Source of the DNA: Exilibacterium tricleocarpae
Lineage (GTDB): Bacteria; Pseudomonadota; Gammaproteobacteria; Pseudomonadales; Cellvibrionaceae
Reading direction: 5' to 3'
Assembly: GCF_007004655.1 (NCBI RefSeq)
Contig: NZ_ML660089.1
Coordinates: 1-64,000, forward strand
Length of the DNA: 64,000 nt
The position numbers and the translations under genes are program-made. Numbering within the stretch: the first letter of the stretch is position 1; every line of letters begins with the position of its first letter. Below are positions 52,610 through 60,648 of this stretch, one piece after another. The notes beneath the pieces are model-generated. The model was not told the DNA's origin and did no database searches. It was given only the letters and a program-made list of their open reading frames with translations.

Positions 52610-54736
52610 TCAGGCCACCAGTGCAAAGCTGATTTGCCGTTTATCCATATCGACGGCGACCACCTTGACCTGCACCGGTTCGTCGAGCCGGTACACGGTG
52701 TCGTCGACTTTCAACAGCAGCCGGTGCTGATCAAACGACAGCTTGAGTTTGTCTGCGTCTTTCTTCTTGCTGTTTTTCTTCGTGTTGTCCTTCTTGTGAT
52801 TAAAGGACACAAAGCCCTCGATGCCGGTGTCGTCCAGGCGAATGCCCAGCCCCTGGCTGTTGAGCAGGACGATTTTGCCGGCGTAGGCGGCGTCTTTTTG
52901 CGCCTGCCAGTGCCGTTGTATATATTGGCACAGCAGCCACTGGTCCAACTGCTTGCAGGCCAGGCGCCCGACCGCGAGTTGCTGCCTGATGGCTTCCAGA
53001 TCGTCGCCGCTCAATGAGGGCGCCTTGTGATCGGCGATAATCTGCTTGATGGCCAAGTGGTTAAAATAGTCCTGATAACGCCGGATCGGTGAGGTGACTG
53101 TGGCGTAGCGGGTGAAGCCCAGCCCGAAATGGGGTTCGGCGTCGAGCGATAACCGACTCGGTTGCAGCATGCGCTTTAAGGTCGACAGGATCGATGCCCT
53201 GGCCTCGCCCTCGCGTTGCAATGCGAGAATCACGGCGCGATAGCCGTCGAGACTGCCGACATCGGGGGCCAGGCTGCCGTGGCCGTTTTCTTCCAGCAGC
53301 AGTTGCACATCGGCCAGGCGTTCCTCGCGAAAGCCGGCGTGGCAGGAAAACAGTCCTAGCCGGTGCTCGGCGAGCAGTTCACCAGCGCAGCAATTGGTGG
53401 CCAGCATGGCTTCCTCGACGATACGGTGGGCCACCGTGCGCCGTTGCTTTTCGATGCGCTCGATTTTTTGCTGAGCGTTCAATACCAATTCATAGTCCGG
53501 CCGCTCGTCCATAATCAGCGCGTGTTCGGCGCGGTACTGATAGCGGGCGTTGCTGCATTGCGCGAGCAGTGCCAGAACGGCGCCAATCTCGGCGTCGATG
53601 CCGGTGCCGTCCACTTGCTCCAGGTAGTCTGCCACCTTGTGGTAGCTGAGTTTTTGGCGCGAGCGGATGATTCCCTGTGCAAATTCAAAACCGCTGACCG
53701 CGCCGCTGGCGGCCAGTGTCAGTTTGCACACCAGGGCCGGGCGCGGGGCTTGCGCCACCAGCGATACTGTCTGGTGGGACAGTGTCTCCGGCAACATGGT
53801 AAGGGCGCCGCCGGTGAGGTAGACCGTGTTTGCACGCCGGCGGGCAATGCGGTCGATAGGGCTGTCAACGGCAATCAGGCCGGTAGGATCGGCAATGGCT
53901 ACATAGAGTTGCCAGCCGTCTTCGGCGGCTTCGATAAACAGCGCATCGTCCATATCCCGGGTGGTTTCGGCATCGATGGTGAAAAATGGCAGGTGGCTGA
54001 AATCCTCGCGCCGGTTGTCGCCCTGCGTTGGCGCCAGCGGTGCTGCGAGCTGTTGCCGCGTGTCTGCAGGCGCTTGTGGTGTTGCTTCAGTCTCTTGCCG
54101 GGTTCCCGCTGTTTCTTGCTGTGCGGCTGTTGTGTCTTGCCGGGCGCCTGGGTCCTGTTGAGTTCCTTCAACCGCCTGCTGCGCCTGGAGTTGCTGCTCG
54201 GCCGCCTTGCTCCAGTGCTCCGGCAGCTTGTGTTTGGCGATGATATAGCGGCGTTCGATGCCCACATCGGTTTCTGCACCGATCACCGCTTCTATCTTGG
54301 CCTGCCCTTTACCGTCGTTGTGAAACGGGTGGCGGGTGACCCGCGCTGCCACGAAGTCCCCGTCTTTGGCGTTGCTGCGGCTTTTCGGCGGCAGAAAGAT
54401 CCAGCGGTTCAACAACGGGTAATCGGTGGCGACAAAATGGCCTTTACCGCGTACCAGGTAGCGGCCGGTAAACGCTTTGAAGTCACTGCTGATCAATTTT
54501 TCCAGCTCTGCCTCGGGTTTGCCCTTGGCGTTGGTGATCACGTTGACTTCCACCCGGTCGCCGGGAAACACCCGCTGCATGGTATCGGGATTCAGGAAGG
54601 CTTCGCGGCCGTCGTCGAGCATGACAAACCCGAAGCGGCCCTGGGTGCCGCGCACCACTCCCTGGGCGAGGTCTTTCTGGGCGCGAATCGAAGCTTTGAG
54701 TTGTGTGAGTTGTTGCAGGGCGTCGTCTTTAAGCAT
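52610..54736 (-). CDS. RNase II/VacB-family 3'-5' exoribonuclease
   Basis: A 708-residue single-strand RNA exonuclease. N-terminal cold-shock-like domains (VVRGTQGRFGFVMLDDG, GRYLVRGKGHFVATD) lead to the RNB catalytic domain. Its acidic motif DAETTRDMDDA at about residues 255-265 binds the metal ions. A C-terminal S1 domain follows (GKIVLLNSQGLGIRLDDTGIEG). It is somewhat longer than RNase II because a Gln/Thr-rich tract of six heptapeptides (residues about 190-231) is inserted in the linker before the RNB domain. A Lys-rich patch (KKDNTKKNSKKK) interrupts the S1 region. It stands alone between the riboswitch leader and a palindromic repeat. Confidence 0.93.
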   Translation of the reverse strand: MLKDDALQQLTQLKASIRAQKDLAQGVVRGTQGRFGFVMLDDGREAFLNPDTMQRVFPGDRVEVNVITNAKGKPEAELEKLISSDFKAFTGRYLVRGKGHFVATDYPLLNRWIFLPPKSRSNAKDGDFVAARVTRHPFHNDGKGQAKIEAVIGAETDVGIERRYIIAKHKLPEHWSKAAEQQLQAQQAVEGTQQDPGARQDTTAAQQETAGTRQETEATPQAPADTRQQLAAPLAPTQGDNRREDFSHLPFFTIDAETTRDMDDALFIEAAEDGWQLYVAIADPTGLIAVDSPIDRIARRRANTVYLTGGALTMLPETLSHQTVSLVAQAPRPALVCKLTLAASGAVSGFEFAQGIIRSRQKLSYHKVADYLEQVDGTGIDAEIGAVLALLAQCSNARYQYRAEHALIMDERPDYELVLNAQQKIERIEKQRRTVAHRIVEEAMLATNCCAGELLAEHRLGLFSCHAGFREERLADVQLLLEENGHGSLAPDVGSLDGYRAVILALQREGEARASILSTLKRMLQPSRLSLDAEPHFGLGFTRYATVTSPIRRYQDYFNHLAIKQIIADHKAPSLSGDDLEAIRQQLAVGRLACKQLDQWLLCQYIQRHWQAQKDAAYAGKIVLLNSQGLGIRLDDTGIEGFVSFNHKKDNTKKNSKKKDADKLKLSFDQHRLLLKVDDTVYRLDEPVQVKVVAVDMDKRQISFALVA
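54044..54169 (-). repeat. Degenerate 21-nt coding repeat in the RNase gene
   Basis: Six consecutive 7-residue units (EGTQQDP, GARQDTT, AAQQETA, GTRQETE, ATPQAPA, DTRQQLA) form the linker before the RNB domain. The 21-nt period matches the NRPS tracts, but the unit sequence differs. Confidence 0.75.
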
Positions 54737-54753
54737 AGCGAGAGTGTGTGCGG

Positions 54754-54850
54754 TTGATACCTGTGATTGAAAGCTGTCGTTGAAAAACTCAGTTGAAAAC
54801 TGTACCGGGAACTTTGGTCGGGGCCTGTGGTTGAGAACCCTTGTTGAAAA
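54754..54850. repeat. 13-nt degenerate repeat upstream of the RNase gene
   Basis: TTGA-centred units recur at 54754, 54767, 54780 and 54793, and again at 54831 and 54844, each pair 13 nt apart. It lies in the non-coding leader of the RNase gene. Confidence 0.6.
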
Positions 54851-54898
54851 TCGTTGTAGTGCTTTGGTCAGAAGACATTTTCACTTCGGTTGCACTGA

Positions 54899-55036
54899 GG
54901 TCTCGATCAGGGGCGCGCCTAGCCTGTAGCCCTTCGGGACCTTCGCCAGCAGGGATGCTGGCGTAGAGCCTACAGGGATGTATTCACGGCGTGTCCCGAA
55001 GGGCTACAGGCTAGGCGCGCCCCCCTGATCGAGACC
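54899..55036. repeat. 138-bp palindromic, REP/MITE-like element
   Basis: The left arm (54899-54940) and right arm (54993-55036) are inverted copies differing by a 2-nt indel in a G run. The centre carries its own hairpin, cgccagca-ggga-tgctggcg, and the words cctacagggatgtattcacgg. I associate these words with intergenic repeats of Microbulbifer and relatives, from memory and unverified. The rest of the gap 54737-55289 holds no gene. Confidence 0.8.
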
Positions 55037-55289
55037 GTGTCAGCTAAGGACACCAAAACCTGTTTTAGGTAAAAATCTTTATTTGTCGAAACACTAGAAA
55101 CCGTTGTTTAAACCATTGTTAAAAACTGCAATTGAGGCTCCCAGATAGGGCTTGTAATCGAGACCCATAGCTGCAAAGGCGGCGATGATAGCAGATTTCG
55201 CTAAAATTCAAACATGTCCGGCGCTCAATGGAGAATATAGGCGGCCGGCGGGCCCAGGGCCCGCCGGTGTGTTGCCAATCGCTATCCCG

Positions 55290-56720
55290 CTAGGCTTTGT
55301 CATAGCCCATCACAGCTTTGATCTCGAGAAAATCCTCAAAGCCGTGGGCACCCCACTCGCGGCCATTGCCCGATTGCTTGTAACCGCCGAACGGCGCCCT
55401 GATATCGGTGGCGGCGCCGTTGAGGTGAACCATACCGGTGCGCAGCCGCGCGGCGACCCGGCGCGCCCGCGCGATATCGCCGGCCGAGACGTAACCGGAC
55501 AGGCCATAGGGGGTGTCGTTGGCGATCTGCACGGCCTCGGCTTCGGTCGAGTAGGGGATAATCGCCAGCACCGGGCCGAACACTTCCTCCCGGGCGATGG
55601 TTTTGTCATTGCTGACATTGGCGAAGATAGTGGGTTTGACGAAATACCCGGTGCCCAGGCCTTCCGGCTTGCCGGGGCCGCCGGTGACCAACTCGCAGCC
55701 CTCTTCGACGGCGCGGTGCAGCAGTCCCTGAATTTTCTTGTACTGGGCCTCGCTTACCACCGGTCCCATGGTGGTGGCCGGGTCTTGCGGATCACCGGGT
55801 ATGGCCGCGGCGGCGGCCTTTTTGGCGATGGCGACCGCCTCATCGTGCAGCGACGCCGGCACCAGCATACGGGTCGGCGCGTTGCAGGACTGTCCGGTAT
55901 TGCCGAAGCAGCTCATCACCCCGCGGCTGACAGCCTTCTCCAGGTTGGCGTCGTCGAGAATAATATTGGCAGATTTGCCCCCCAGTTCCTGGGCCACCCG
56001 TTTCACGGTATCGGCGGCGGCCTTGGCCACCTGAATGCCGGCGCGGGTGGAACCGGTAAAGGACATCATATCGATACCCGGGTGCTGGCTGAGGGCGTGG
56101 CCGACGGTGGGGCCGTCGCCGTTGACCAGGTTGAAAACCCCCGCCGGCACGCCGGCGGCGTCGAGAATCTCGGCAAACAAATAGGCTGACAGCGGCGCCA
56201 CCTCGCTGGGTTTCAAGACCATGGTGCAGCCGGTAGCCAGTGCCGGCGCCACCTTGCAGGCAATCTGGTTAATGGGCCAGTTCCAGGGAGTAATCAGGCC
56301 GCACACGCCCACCGGTTCTTTGAAAATGTGGGTGCCGCCGAGGTCTTCTTCAAAGGGGTAGGTTTTCAGCACCTCCAGGGCGGTGGCGATATGGCCGGTG
56401 CCGCAGGGGGCCTGGGCGTGGGTGGCAAACGCCATGGGGGCGCCCATCTCGGCGCTGATGGCGGCGGCCATCTCGCCGATGCGCTCCTGGTAGATGGCCA
56501 GAATCCGCTCCAGCAGGGCGATGCGTTCTTCGCGGCTGGTCTGCGAGTAGTGTTCAAAAGCGTCGCGGGCGGCGTCCACAGCGGCGTCCACGTCGTAGCT
56601 GCTGCCCAGTGAGATAGTGGCCACCGGCTGCTCGGTGGCCGGGTTGATCACTTCCAGGGGGTTGGGGCTCATGGGGTCTACCCAGACGCCGTCGATATAA
56701 AACTGCTGGCATTGTTTCAT
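55290..56720 (-). CDS. NAD(P)-dependent aldehyde dehydrogenase
   Basis: A 476-residue ALDH-superfamily enzyme that oxidises an aldehyde to the acid. The catalytic Cys279 lies in GNTGQSCNAPTRM and the general base Glu245 in AQELGGKSANII. PWNWPINQ and KPSEVAPLSA form the cofactor site, and FTGSTRAG and EEVFGPVL are conserved. The natural substrate cannot be read from the sequence. It is a single gene with a start at ATG 56720 just inside a tract of 16-nt repeats. It has no obvious operon partner. Confidence 0.94.
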   Translation of the reverse strand: MKQCQQFYIDGVWVDPMSPNPLEVINPATEQPVATISLGSSYDVDAAVDAARDAFEHYSQTSREERIALLERILAIYQERIGEMAAAISAEMGAPMAFATHAQAPCGTGHIATALEVLKTYPFEEDLGGTHIFKEPVGVCGLITPWNWPINQIACKVAPALATGCTMVLKPSEVAPLSAYLFAEILDAAGVPAGVFNLVNGDGPTVGHALSQHPGIDMMSFTGSTRAGIQVAKAAADTVKRVAQELGGKSANIILDDANLEKAVSRGVMSCFGNTGQSCNAPTRMLVPASLHDEAVAIAKKAAAAAIPGDPQDPATTMGPVVSEAQYKKIQGLLHRAVEEGCELVTGGPGKPEGLGTGYFVKPTIFANVSNDKTIAREEVFGPVLAIIPYSTEAEAVQIANDTPYGLSGYVSAGDIARARRVAARLRTGMVHLNGAATDIRAPFGGYKQSGNGREWGAHGFEDFLEIKAVMGYDKA

Positions 56721-56723
56721 AGG

Positions 56724-56804
56724 CTGGTTTCTCTCTAAGCTGGTTTCTCCACTAAGCCGATTTCTCTCTAAGCCGATTTCTCTCTAAGCTAAGTTGTCTT
56801 TAAG
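56724..56804. repeat. 16-nt tandem repeat upstream of the aldehyde dehydrogenase gene
   Basis: Five units of 16-17 nt (ctggtttctctctaag, ccgatttctctctaag and variants) run from 56724 to 56804, directly before the - strand start. The remaining gap to 57120 holds no convincing gene. Confidence 0.8.
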
Positions 56805-57042
56805 ATAGTGGCTCACATGGCTGTTTCAGGCCGCAGCCACAGCGCCGGGAGGTCTGCGGCGCAGATTCGGGCTGGAAAGTGTGGTAATGGTACAGGTTAT
56901 CGCCGATTATGCCAGGGCCCCGATCAATATGACCGGTTTTTTGCGACTGTCACGGGATTGGCGGGCACGCTCGGCGCAATCGCTTGTCTCAGTTCAGTAG
57001 CGGCGGCGGGGGTGGCCGAGTTAATGGATTCTTGCAACTGAC

Positions 57043-57095
57043 AATCTATTGCGAATAACAACCTATTGCAGATAACAACTTCTTTGCCAACAACA
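57043..57095. repeat. 17-nt tandem repeat before the TIGR03546-type gene
   Basis: About three units (aatctattgcgaataac, aacctattgcagataac and a worn copy) lie 30-80 nt before the start of the membrane-protein gene. Confidence 0.6.
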
Positions 57096-57120
57096 ACCCG
57101 AACTTAACAAGGTGGAAATC

Positions 57121-57630
57121 ATGCTGCGTCTGCTGGTGAAACTGTTGAAGGTGCTCAACGCGGAGGATAACCCGGCGCAAATAGCGCTGGCGGTGTGCCT
57201 GGCGGCGATCCTGGGCCTCACACCCCTGCTGTCGTTACACAATCTGCTGATCCTGTTCCTGGTGCTGGTATTGCGGGTCAATATCAGCGCGTTTTTGCTG
57301 TTTGCCCTGGTTTTCTCCGGTATCGCCTATCTGCTCGATCCCCTGTTTCACCGCCTCGGCCACAGTCTGCTGACCGCCGAGGGGTTGCAGGGGATGTGGA
57401 CGCTGCTCTACAACACCGCCGCCGGGCGTTTGAGCGAGTTCAACAACACCCTGACCCTGGGCAGCCTGGTGTTTGCGGTGGCGCTCTCGGTGCCGCTGTT
57501 TTTTGCGGCTAAAACAGGCGTCGACCGCTATCGCGCCAGGTTGCTGCCCTGGGTAGAGAAAACCCATTTGGTGCGGGTGCTCAAGGCCTCGCGGTTTTAC
57601 CGCCTTTACACACAAACCGGCTGGGAGTAG
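57121..57630 (+). CDS. Small membrane protein, TIGR03546-type
   Basis: The ATG at 57121 is preferred over a GTG three codons earlier, because AAGGTGG forms its ribosome site. The 169-residue product has an N-terminal amphipathic stretch (MLRLLVKLLKVLNAED) and about three to four membrane helices. I place it in the TIGR03546 family, of unknown function, from the start motif, size and its partner. It is followed 4 nt later by a TIGR03545-type gene, the usual arrangement. Confidence 0.85.
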   Translation: MLRLLVKLLKVLNAEDNPAQIALAVCLAAILGLTPLLSLHNLLILFLVLVLRVNISAFLLFALVFSGIAYLLDPLFHRLGHSLLTAEGLQGMWTLLYNTAAGRLSEFNNTLTLGSLVFAVALSVPLFFAAKTGVDRYRARLLPWVEKTHLVRVLKASRFYRLYTQTGWE

Positions 57631-57634
57631 AGCG

Positions 57635-59365
57635 ATGGGACAAGTGATACGTTGGCCGGGTATTGGCGCCTTTTTCGCCGTCATAGCCCTGTTGATAGCG
57701 GTGGGGCTGTTATGGATCGACACCCTGTTTGAGAACGGCCTGGAGGCGACCGCGACGGAGATTGTCGGTGCCAGGGTCGAGCTTGAGGCAGCCAGCGTCA
57801 GTCTGCTCGAGCAGTCGGTGGAGTTACGCGGCCTGGCGGTGGCCAACCCCGATCGGCCCATGACCAACATGCTGGAGGCTGAGCGTATCCGCTTCGATTT
57901 GGCCTTCGGACCGCTGTTGTGGCGGCGACTGCATATCGACAGTATGGTGGTCGCCGGCGTGCAATTGAACACCCCCCGGCAGGAATCCGGGGCTCTCGAG
58001 GGTGGCCGCCTCGGCGAGCGGGTGGCCACCAGCCTCAGCGGCCTGTTGCCGGCGCCGACCCTGCCCCGCTTCGAACTGCCGAGCCCCGCTGAAGCGGTAG
58101 CGAACGAACAGTTGCAAACCCCCGCTGCCGTCGAGGCGCTGGAACGGGATATCGAGAAAAAGACTGAGCACATTCAGGAGAGTATCGACAGACTGCCTGA
58201 CGCTGAAGATATCGCCGCCTACCGGGAGCGTTTGCGAGCGCTAAAAGCGAAGGACTTCGACCCGCTGGCGCTGCTGGCGAAAAGTGACGAAATCAAGTCG
58301 TTGCGCGCCGATTTCAAGGCCGATATAGCGCGGATAAAGGCGCTGCGCAAAGAGATTTCGGCAACCCAGACCTATCTGCGCGACAAGCTTGCCGAGGTGA
58401 AAAAAATGCCCCAGGCCGATGTCGAGCGTATCCGCAATAAGTACAGCTTAAGTGGTGACTGGCTGGAGGGCTTGACCGGGCAAATTTTCGGCCGCCAGAT
58501 CGCCGGCTGGGTCGATCGCGGCTGGCGCTGGTTTAAAACGCTGCAACCCTACCTCGGCGGTAGCGGCCGCGGCGGCGATGACGCCGCACCACCGCCGCCG
58601 GCGCGCGGGCAGGGCGTGGCTGTCAGGTTTGCGGAGACGGAGCCGGCGCCGGAGTTTTTGATCAAGGAGATGCTGTTGTCCGCGGGCGACGAGCAGCGCC
58701 AGGCCCGTGTCAGCGGCGAATTGCATCACCTCAATGATCAGCCCGGTGCCTGGCCGCACCCGATCACGTTTGCGCTGGCAGGTGAGGGGATAGACGCGGT
58801 GCCGGCGTTTCAACTGGACGGCCGTATCGACCGCCGCCAGGCCGTCGGCCAGGACCGGATGACCCTGGCGTTACAGGGTTTGAAGGCAGAGAATCTGGTA
58901 TTGTCGGCGGCGCCGGCGTTTCCGGTGACCATCGACAGTGGCACGGCGCAGGTGGGGGCGGTGTTTAGCGCTCGGGGTCGAGAGGTGGATTTGTCCGTGG
59001 ATATAGGCATCGAGGCGCTCTCTATGCCGGCGCCGGCTACCGGCGGTGCCGAGGGCGTGGCCGATGCGCTGTTGCGGGCGGTGGCCGAGCTGGACGCGGT
59101 TAACTTTACGATTGGTGTAAAGGGCGATATCGAGCAGCCGCAAATCAGTATCGACTCCGATCTGGATCGATTGTTGGGCGATGTATTGAAGCGGGAGCTG
59201 GCCCGGGAAACGGCGGCGTTTACGCAAAAAATAGAGGGTGAGGTGCTGAAAAAAACCCAGGGTTTGTTTGCGCCCCTGAATGAGCGACTGGGCGGGTTGG
59301 AAGGTATGTTGTCGCAGGTGAATGACAAGGGTAAGGTGATGGATGGGTTGTTGGATAGGCTTTGA
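57635..59365 (+). CDS. TIGR03545-type membrane-anchored protein, unknown function
   Basis: A 576-residue protein with one N-terminal transmembrane segment (FFAVIALLIAVGLLWID), then a large, probably periplasmic part. The region after the anchor (ELRGLAVANPDRPMTNMLEAERIRFDL, LHIDSMVVAGVQLNTPR) resembles AsmA-like barrel repeats. Residues about 170-265 are a predicted coiled coil rich in Lys/Glu. It starts 4 nt after the TIGR03546-type gene and almost certainly works with it. No biochemical role is known to me. Confidence 0.85.
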   Translation: MGQVIRWPGIGAFFAVIALLIAVGLLWIDTLFENGLEATATEIVGARVELEAASVSLLEQSVELRGLAVANPDRPMTNMLEAERIRFDLAFGPLLWRRLHIDSMVVAGVQLNTPRQESGALEGGRLGERVATSLSGLLPAPTLPRFELPSPAEAVANEQLQTPAAVEALERDIEKKTEHIQESIDRLPDAEDIAAYRERLRALKAKDFDPLALLAKSDEIKSLRADFKADIARIKALRKEISATQTYLRDKLAEVKKMPQADVERIRNKYSLSGDWLEGLTGQIFGRQIAGWVDRGWRWFKTLQPYLGGSGRGGDDAAPPPPARGQGVAVRFAETEPAPEFLIKEMLLSAGDEQRQARVSGELHHLNDQPGAWPHPITFALAGEGIDAVPAFQLDGRIDRRQAVGQDRMTLALQGLKAENLVLSAAPAFPVTIDSGTAQVGAVFSARGREVDLSVDIGIEALSMPAPATGGAEGVADALLRAVAELDAVNFTIGVKGDIEQPQISIDSDLDRLLGDVLKRELARETAAFTQKIEGEVLKKTQGLFAPLNERLGGLEGMLSQVNDKGKVMDGLLDRL

Positions 59366-59456
59366 GGTCGTGGGGTTGGTTATTTTTTCTCGTTGATAAT
59401 ATAAATGTCAGCTTTGTGGGTGGGAGTGACTGCTATTACAAATTGGGGACATACTA

Positions 59457-59795
59457 GTGGATCAGCGATTAAAACAGCTCTTAAGTCATATGGATTCCGA
59501 AGATGCCAGGTTGTTGAGAACGCTGATAGAGGGTTTTAATGGTGGAAAGACGGAAGAAAAGTCTCTGGCGGAGTTGCAAGAACGCTTGGAACAAACCAGA
59601 GCCCGTATAAAGGTGATTGAAGAAAAAGCACGCCGCAAGATGGCGGACGCAAAGGCAAACCCCTTTTGCCACTATTGTCGTGTTAAAGCCAGTGATGTCG
59701 AATATATGTTTCAGTCGGATACAAACGTGAATATTTGCAGTAACTGTGTTGTGCACGGCTATAGACAATTACGGATGTTGCGCCGGGAGTCGTGA
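59457..59795 (+). CDS. Small protein with a coiled coil and a ClpX-type C4 zinc finger
   Basis: A 112-residue protein starting at GTG 59457 behind GGGGA; an internal ATG at 59490 is a less likely start. Residues about 30-65 form a charged coiled coil. The C-terminal part has two CxxC pairs (FCHYCRVK and NICSNCVVH) spaced like the zinc-binding domain of ClpX. That domain recruits partners or substrates, so a small adaptor or inhibitor acting on a ClpX-like partner is conceivable, but that is only inference. It appears to stand alone. Confidence 0.8.
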   Translation: MDQRLKQLLSHMDSEDARLLRTLIEGFNGGKTEEKSLAELQERLEQTRARIKVIEEKARRKMADAKANPFCHYCRVKASDVEYMFQSDTNVNICSNCVVHGYRQLRMLRRES

Positions 59796-59819
59796 AGCAG
59801 ATACTAGATAAGTGCAATA

Positions 59820-60044
59820 TTAGGTTCTGGGCCGGTGAGTCAGGTATTCCTTTGCCGTCAACGCGATATCTGGAAACGCTTTCAGTAATTTTTTATCTGT
59901 GGTAATTCCCTCCAGCGCAAGGGCGGAAACTCTATCGCCGGTGTAGAGCAAAAATTGCAGCGGCAGCTATCGGCAAAAGGCCTGCGCTACGGTGCCCCGA
60001 TCTTTATACGTATCTTCAAAATCCCCGCCGCAGGCGATCAGCCG
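59820..60044 (-). pseudogene. Decayed gene fragment behind the acetyltransferase gene
   Basis: Directly after the TAG of the acetyltransferase gene the same frame continues with coding-like sequence. It has 25 codons (RLIACGGDFEDTYKDRGTVA...), then TAG (59967-59969), then 48 codons (...FLLYTGDRVSALALEGITTD...YLTHRPRT) to TAA at 59820-59822. There is no start codon with a ribosome site. I do not recognise the family. Confidence 0.5.
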
Positions 60045-60641
60045 CTACCTGGCATCGCGCCACATTAACCACAGCGGCGGACAACCCGCGGCCGGCACGA
60101 CTTCTTCAACAATCTCAAACCCGTGTTTGCGGTAAAACGCAATATTGTCTTGTTTGGAATTCTCGAGATAGGCGGGTTGCCGCTGGCGATCAACTTCCTC
60201 CAGGGCCACCTTCATGAGTCGGCTGCCGACGCCGCGCCCCTGCAGCGACGGATGAACCGCGATGGTAAACAGATAATAGTGAGGCTTCTGCGGATGCCGC
60301 TTTTCCAGAAAATCCAGCGCCGCCAGCGAGCGTCTAAACGCGGTCAGTCCGCCGTGGCGAAAAATATGCCAGCCTATTTTAGCGGTGCCGGCGATGCCGC
60401 AGCTCTCTTTTTGGCCCGGCGGCAGCCACAGGGTGCCGGCAAGCTGGTCCCGGGTATAGTGGCCGAAGCCGCGCCGCAGGTAACAGTAGCGGGCGAGATC
60501 GGTAAACACCGGTAACAAGGCGTCACTGCCGTTAAACGCCCACAGGTTCACCGCATCGTCTTTGAAACCCGCTGCAAGTATGGCGCCGATAAGATCGAAC
60601 TGGTGAGGTTGCAAGCGCTCGATCTGTGCATCGGTTGGCAC
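60045..60641 (-). CDS. GNAT-family N-acetyltransferase
   Basis: An acetyltransferase of about 198 residues with the acetyl-CoA loop HPSLQGRGVGSRLM and the late motif ENSKQDNIAFYRKHGFEIVEE. Two starts are possible: TTG at 60668 inside the preceding gene, or GTG at 60641 just past that gene's stop. The latter is used here. It follows the FadJ-like gene with no gap, so it is probably co-transcribed. The substrate cannot be inferred. Confidence 0.88.
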   Translation of the reverse strand: MPTDAQIERLQPHQFDLIGAILAAGFKDDAVNLWAFNGSDALLPVFTDLARYCYLRRGFGHYTRDQLAGTLWLPPGQKESCGIAGTAKIGWHIFRHGGLTAFRRSLAALDFLEKRHPQKPHYYLFTIAVHPSLQGRGVGSRLMKVALEEVDRQRQPAYLENSKQDNIAFYRKHGFEIVEEVVPAAGCPPLWLMWRDAR

Positions 60642-60648
60642 CGTTCCG

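Noticed and set aside
56808-57041. Short + strand frame between the aldehyde dehydrogenase and TIGR03546-type genes
   Set aside because: Composition is unlike the neighbours, there is no ribosome site, and it ends in the 17-nt repeat region.
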